Origin: Acetobacteraceae bacterium
Lineage (GTDB): Bacteria > Pseudomonadota > Alphaproteobacteria > Acetobacterales > Acetobacteraceae
Assembly: GCA_027487385.1 (NCBI GenBank)
Contig: JAIYDS010000297.1
Location: 1-48,796, forward strand
Direction: 5' to 3'
DNA length: 48,796 bases
The translations under genes and the position numbers were made by a program. This document shows positions 45,231 through 48,796 of the stretch, in pieces. Below the pieces are notes generated by a model, which ran no database searches, was not told the origin of the DNA, and was given only the letters and a program-made list of their open reading frames with translations. Numbering within the stretch: the stretch's first letter is position 1; the number at the start of each line of letters is the position of its first letter.

Positions 45231-46325
45231 CTACGCGCCCTCGGGGCCGTTGATCCCGAGGGAGGCGGCAGTGTCCAGGATGCCCTGCCAAGCCTCGCGC
45301 GGCAGCGGCAGGCCGGTCACGCGGCGCTGGGCGCGGCGCTCATTCTCCGGGTCACCCGGGGCGAGAATCGGCGCCTCGGGGTCCGCCGGGCGGCAGGACT
45401 TCACCCAGGCCACATAATCCTGCGCGGCCTGCTGGAAGCCCGCCTCATCGGCGAAATGCCGGGGCGAGAGGTAGATGGAGAGCATCCCATTGGCGATGCG
45501 CCCGCGCTCCGTGATGGGGCCGGAGCAGCCGCCGCCGGTGAGCGCGCCGGCCAGGAATTCGCAGATGAAGGCGAGGCCAGAGCCCTTGTGGTCGCCAAAG
45601 GCGCGGATGGCGCCGGTTCCGTTGGAGGGGTTGCGCGGACCGACCGGCGGGTACTCGCCATAGAGCGTGCGCGGATCACCCGACATCTGGCCATCGGCCG
45701 TGATCAGCGCGTTTTCCGGCAGCGCCTTGCCGCCATTGGAGGCGACCAGCACCTTGCCCTCCGCCACGAAGGAGGTGGCGAAGTCGAGGATCACCGGACC
45801 ATCGGGCAAGGGCACGCCGACGCAGAAGGGCGCGGTGGAAAAGCGTCGCTCGGCCCCGCCGAAGGGCGCCACGAGCACCGAGCCCGCCACGTTCACGAAA
45901 TGGATGGAGATCAGCCCCTCGGCCGTCGCCATCTCCGCATAATCGCCGGTGCGGCCGATATGGCCGGCATTGCGCAGGCCGACGATGCAGGCGCCGTTTT
46001 CCAGCGCGCGGGCGATGCCGAGCTGCGTCGCCTGCTGCGCCACCGTCTGGCCGAAGCCGAACTTACCATCGAGCAGCACGAAGCTGCCGCCATCCGTGAC
46101 CAGTTCCACCTCCTGCCCCGCCAGCACATGGCCAGCCCGCTGCCATTCGACATAGCGCGGCACGCGCACCACGCCGTGGCTGTCATGGCCCGCCAGATTG
46201 GCGCCGACCAGGTGGTTGGAAATCCGCGCGGCCTCGGTCGGCGCGCAGCCGGAGGCGGTGAAGATGCGGGTGACGAAGCTCTCCAGCTCCGCTTCGGGGA
46301 TATAGACGTAGTCAGGTTCAGCCAT
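45231..46325 (-). CDS. Malate/L-lactate/ureidoglycolate dehydrogenase family (Ldh2) oxidoreductase
   Basis: A 364-residue NAD(P)-dependent 2-hydroxyacid dehydrogenase of the type II malate/lactate family, unrelated to Rossmann-fold enzymes. Diagnostic segments are NLAGHDSHGVVRVPRYV, the GIGxA-like GLRNAGHIGRTGDYAE, and GDHKGSGLAFICEFLAGALTGGG (one block, with the conserved Lys). The substrate cannot be read from sequence; malate, lactate, sulfolactate and ureidoglycolate all occur in the family. GGAGGA upstream supports the ATG. It is the first gene of a pair with the unknown 224-residue protein. Confidence 0.87.
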   Translation of the reverse strand: MAEPDYVYIPEAELESFVTRIFTASGCAPTEAARISNHLVGANLAGHDSHGVVRVPRYVEWQRAGHVLAGQEVELVTDGGSFVLLDGKFGFGQTVAQQATQLGIARALENGACIVGLRNAGHIGRTGDYAEMATAEGLISIHFVNVAGSVLVAPFGGAERRFSTAPFCVGVPLPDGPVILDFATSFVAEGKVLVASNGGKALPENALITADGQMSGDPRTLYGEYPPVGPRNPSNGTGAIRAFGDHKGSGLAFICEFLAGALTGGGCSGPITERGRIANGMLSIYLSPRHFADEAGFQQAAQDYVAWVKSCRPADPEAPILAPGDPENERRAQRRVTGLPLPREAWQGILDTAASLGINGPEGA

Positions 46326-46393
46326 GGTGGGTTCCTCCGGTCGGGAGGGAAACTGCCCCTGGCCGGAGATGGCGTCCAGACCCGCGCAACCCC

Positions 46394-46792
46394 TCAGGGG
46401 GTATTGGGCGCGCAGGTGGTGATGCGGACGCGCAGCGTCGTGCCGTCGCGGGTGGAACCGCCGGGGCTGAAGGCCTGCATGGAGGTGATGGCCGAGTTGG
46501 GCTGGATGATGCCGCTGATGGAACCGCTCTTGCGGCTGTTGTTGCCGGAGAGCTCCACATCGGCGGTGATGCGGACCGCGGTGGTTCCCCGGTTCATCAC
46601 CGAGACGAAGATCGAGGAGAGGCCCAGGCTGCCGCTATGCGTGGCCATGGGCACCCGAAGGTTGCAGCCATTGGTGGTGAGGCCCGCCGACAGAAGCGTC
46701 GGCCCCTGCCAGGTATAGGCGGATTGCGCCTGGACTTGCTGGCTGGACCAGCCCGCGATCAACAGGGTAGCGGCGGTGATCATGAGACGCAT
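46394..46792 (-). CDS. Small secreted protein of unknown function
   Basis: A 132-residue protein with a clear signal peptide (MRLMITAATLLIAGWSS, cleavage near QVQAQ-SAY). The mature part of about 108 residues is serine/threonine-rich and hydrophobic-alternating, suggesting beta structure, with two cysteines (TNGCNLRV and ITTCAPN) that may form a disulfide. No family is recognised. It stands alone between the dehydrogenase pair and the ABC ATPase, with its own upstream region. Confidence 0.7.
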   Translation of the reverse strand: MRLMITAATLLIAGWSSQQVQAQSAYTWQGPTLLSAGLTTNGCNLRVPMATHSGSLGLSSIFVSVMNRGTTAVRITADVELSGNNSRKSGSISGIIQPNSAITSMQAFSPGGSTRDGTTLRVRITTCAPNTP

Positions 46793-46901
46793 CAAGGGGG
46801 TCCGTTCTTCTCGTGCCGATGGAATGCCCGGCTGTGCCCAGGATGGCCCGAAGACGCCGCGACGTCCAAACCGCCCAAGCGATGCCGCCGATCGGCGGCG
46901 C

Positions 46902-47990
<1,089 letters not shown>

Positions 47991-48014
47991 TGCTTCTTCC
48001 TTTGTGTTCAGGAC

Positions 48015-48137
48015 TTGAGGGGCTCTGCCCCTCAAACTCCCCGGCAGGAAACTCAGTTTCCTGCACCTTCGACAACAAACATGGGTGCAGGGAACTGGTT
48101 CCCTGCTGGGGGAGTTTGAGGGGCAAAGCCCCCTCAA
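48015..48137. repeat. Head-to-head pair of two-hairpin elements between permease and ATPase genes
   Basis: Left copy: stem 1 TTGAGGGGC/GCCCCTCAA (48015-48023/48027-48035, loop TCT), linker ACTCCCCG, stem 2 at 48044-48052/48056-48064 (9 bp, loop TCA). Right copy, reversed: stem 2 at 48087-48095/48098-48106 (9 bp), linker, stem 1 at 48116-48124/48128-48137 with one extra C. The two copies match closely after reverse complementing. The stop codon of the permease (48134-48136) lies inside stem 1 of the right copy. Confidence 0.9.
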
Positions 48138-48796
48138 CCCTTCGTCGCGCCAGCCGTCAGGCCAGCGATGTAGTAATCCATCAGGAAGGCATAAACGATC
48201 ACCGGCGGCAGCGCGGCCAGCAGCGCGCCCGCCATCAGCTGCCCCCAGGCGAAGGTATCGCCCCGGATCAGCTGGCTCACCACGCCGATGGTCAGCGGCA
48301 TCTCGTCCGGCCGGGTGATGAAGGCCGTCGGATAGACGAAGGCCGCCCAGCTGACGGTGAAGGCGAAGATGGTGGCGGCGATGATCCCGGGCAGCGCCAC
48401 CGGGATGAAGATCTTCAGCAACATCTGCGGCCAGGAAGCGCCGTCAATCAGCGCCGCCTCATCCAGTTCCTTCGGGATGGAGGCGAAATAGCCGATCATG
48501 ATCCAGGTGCAGAAAGGCACCGTCAGCGTCGGATAGACCAGCACCAAGCCCCAGGTGGAATTGAGCAGGCCGAGCGAGCCCACGATCTGGTAGAGCGGGA
48601 TGAAGAGCAGCGTGTCCGGCACCAGGTACGTGAGGAAGACGCCCGTTGCCAGCATCTGGCTGCCCCAGAAGCGCATCCGCGCCAGCGCGAAGGCGGCCAG
48701 GATGGAGATCACCATGGTGATGGTGACGACCAGCACCGTGATCTTCACGCTGTTGTACATGAAGCCGCGGAACATCGGATTGCTGATGATCGCCCA
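48134..48796 (-). CDS. Carbohydrate ABC importer inner-membrane permease (MalG/UgpE type; 5' end missing)
   Basis: The last 220 residues of a permease; the frame stays open to the window edge ([13 protein letters not shown] reads upstream of the first internal Met). Five hydrophobic helices are visible, and the EAA loop for ATPase docking lies in [28 protein letters not shown] (in two parts). [11 protein letters not shown] at the start and the ending [13 protein letters not shown] are typical of the MalG/UgpE group. It is the upstream partner of the UgpC-type ATPase; the other permease and the binding protein are presumably beyond the edge. Confidence 0.9.
   Translation of the reverse strand, partial: WAIISNPMFRGFMYNSVKITVLVVTITMVISILAAFALARMRFWGSQMLATGVFLTYLVPDTLLFIPLYQIVGSLGLLNSTWGLVLVYPTLTVPFCTWIMIGYFASIPKELDEAALIDGASWPQMLLKIFIPVALPGIIAATIFAFTVSWAAFVYPTAFITRPDEMPLTIGVVSQLIRGDTFAWGQLMAGALLAALPPVIVYAFLMDYYIAGLTAGATKG

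Noticed and set aside
48015..48137. Possible CRISPR array or IS terminal repeats
   Set aside because: The repeats are inverted, structured and paired, with no regular spacers, no transposase and no target duplication seen.

Overview
The window is high-GC DNA with the gene content of an alphaproteobacterium, most likely an Acetobacteraceae (Roseomonas-like) aerobic heterotroph. This rests on the CycM-type cytochrome, hslVU with a methionine-rich HslU insertion, yejABEF, an MJ0042 zinc-ribbon gene divergent from ftsEX, orphan Bug-family binding proteins, and an ScfR/RamB-like regulator divergent from isocitrate lyase. Family placement is an inference from memory, not from a search. I recognise no tRNA, rRNA, CRISPR array, IS element or phage gene.

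Layout. 1-2504 (minus): 5' part of acnD, then kdsB-pheA. 2648-12136 (plus): cycM, hisN, the yejA-yejB-(DUF3891)-yejE-yejF peptide ABC transporter, a small membrane protein and ghrA. 12149-14056 (minus): MarR-like regulator and pepA. 14148-16039: hslVU. 16305-17654 (minus): cytochrome P450, divergent from a PgdA-like deacetylase and two small lipoproteins (17760-19470). 19475-26399 (minus): Bug binding protein, glcF, two small membrane proteins, glcE, glcD, with an opposed DUF4239-like gene inside. 26502-29806 (plus): PhnD-like protein, second Bug protein, metallo-hydrolase, SYLF protein. 29825-35608 (minus): GST and a 1,674-residue serralysin-type RTX protease. 36232-39358: ScfR-like regulator divergent from aceA plus a 56-residue His/Cys repeat protein. 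39412-41985 (minus): ftsE-ftsX and tsaB-rimI. 42070-44278: zinc-ribbon protein, DoxX, LysR. 44555-48796 (minus): unknown protein with an Ldh2 dehydrogenase, a small secreted protein, and the ATPase and truncated permease of a sugar-type ABC importer.

How the genes work together. acnD (propionate), glcDEF (glycolate), aceA (isocitrate), ghrA and the Ldh2 dehydrogenase indicate growth on C2/C3 and hydroxy acids. Nutrient capture uses yejABEF, the sugar importer and three solitary binding proteins.

Most notable signals. (1) A GC-rich element built of two hairpins recurs with changed but still complementary stems. Three head-to-head pairs lie between subunit genes of ABC transporters (yejA|yejB, before yejE, permease|ATPase). 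In one pair the element abuts the next start codon; in another it contains the preceding stop codon. (2) A small gene downstream of isocitrate lyase, too short for routine ORF calling, encodes a duplicated H-x-H-x3-C-x7-H motif that looks like a metal site.
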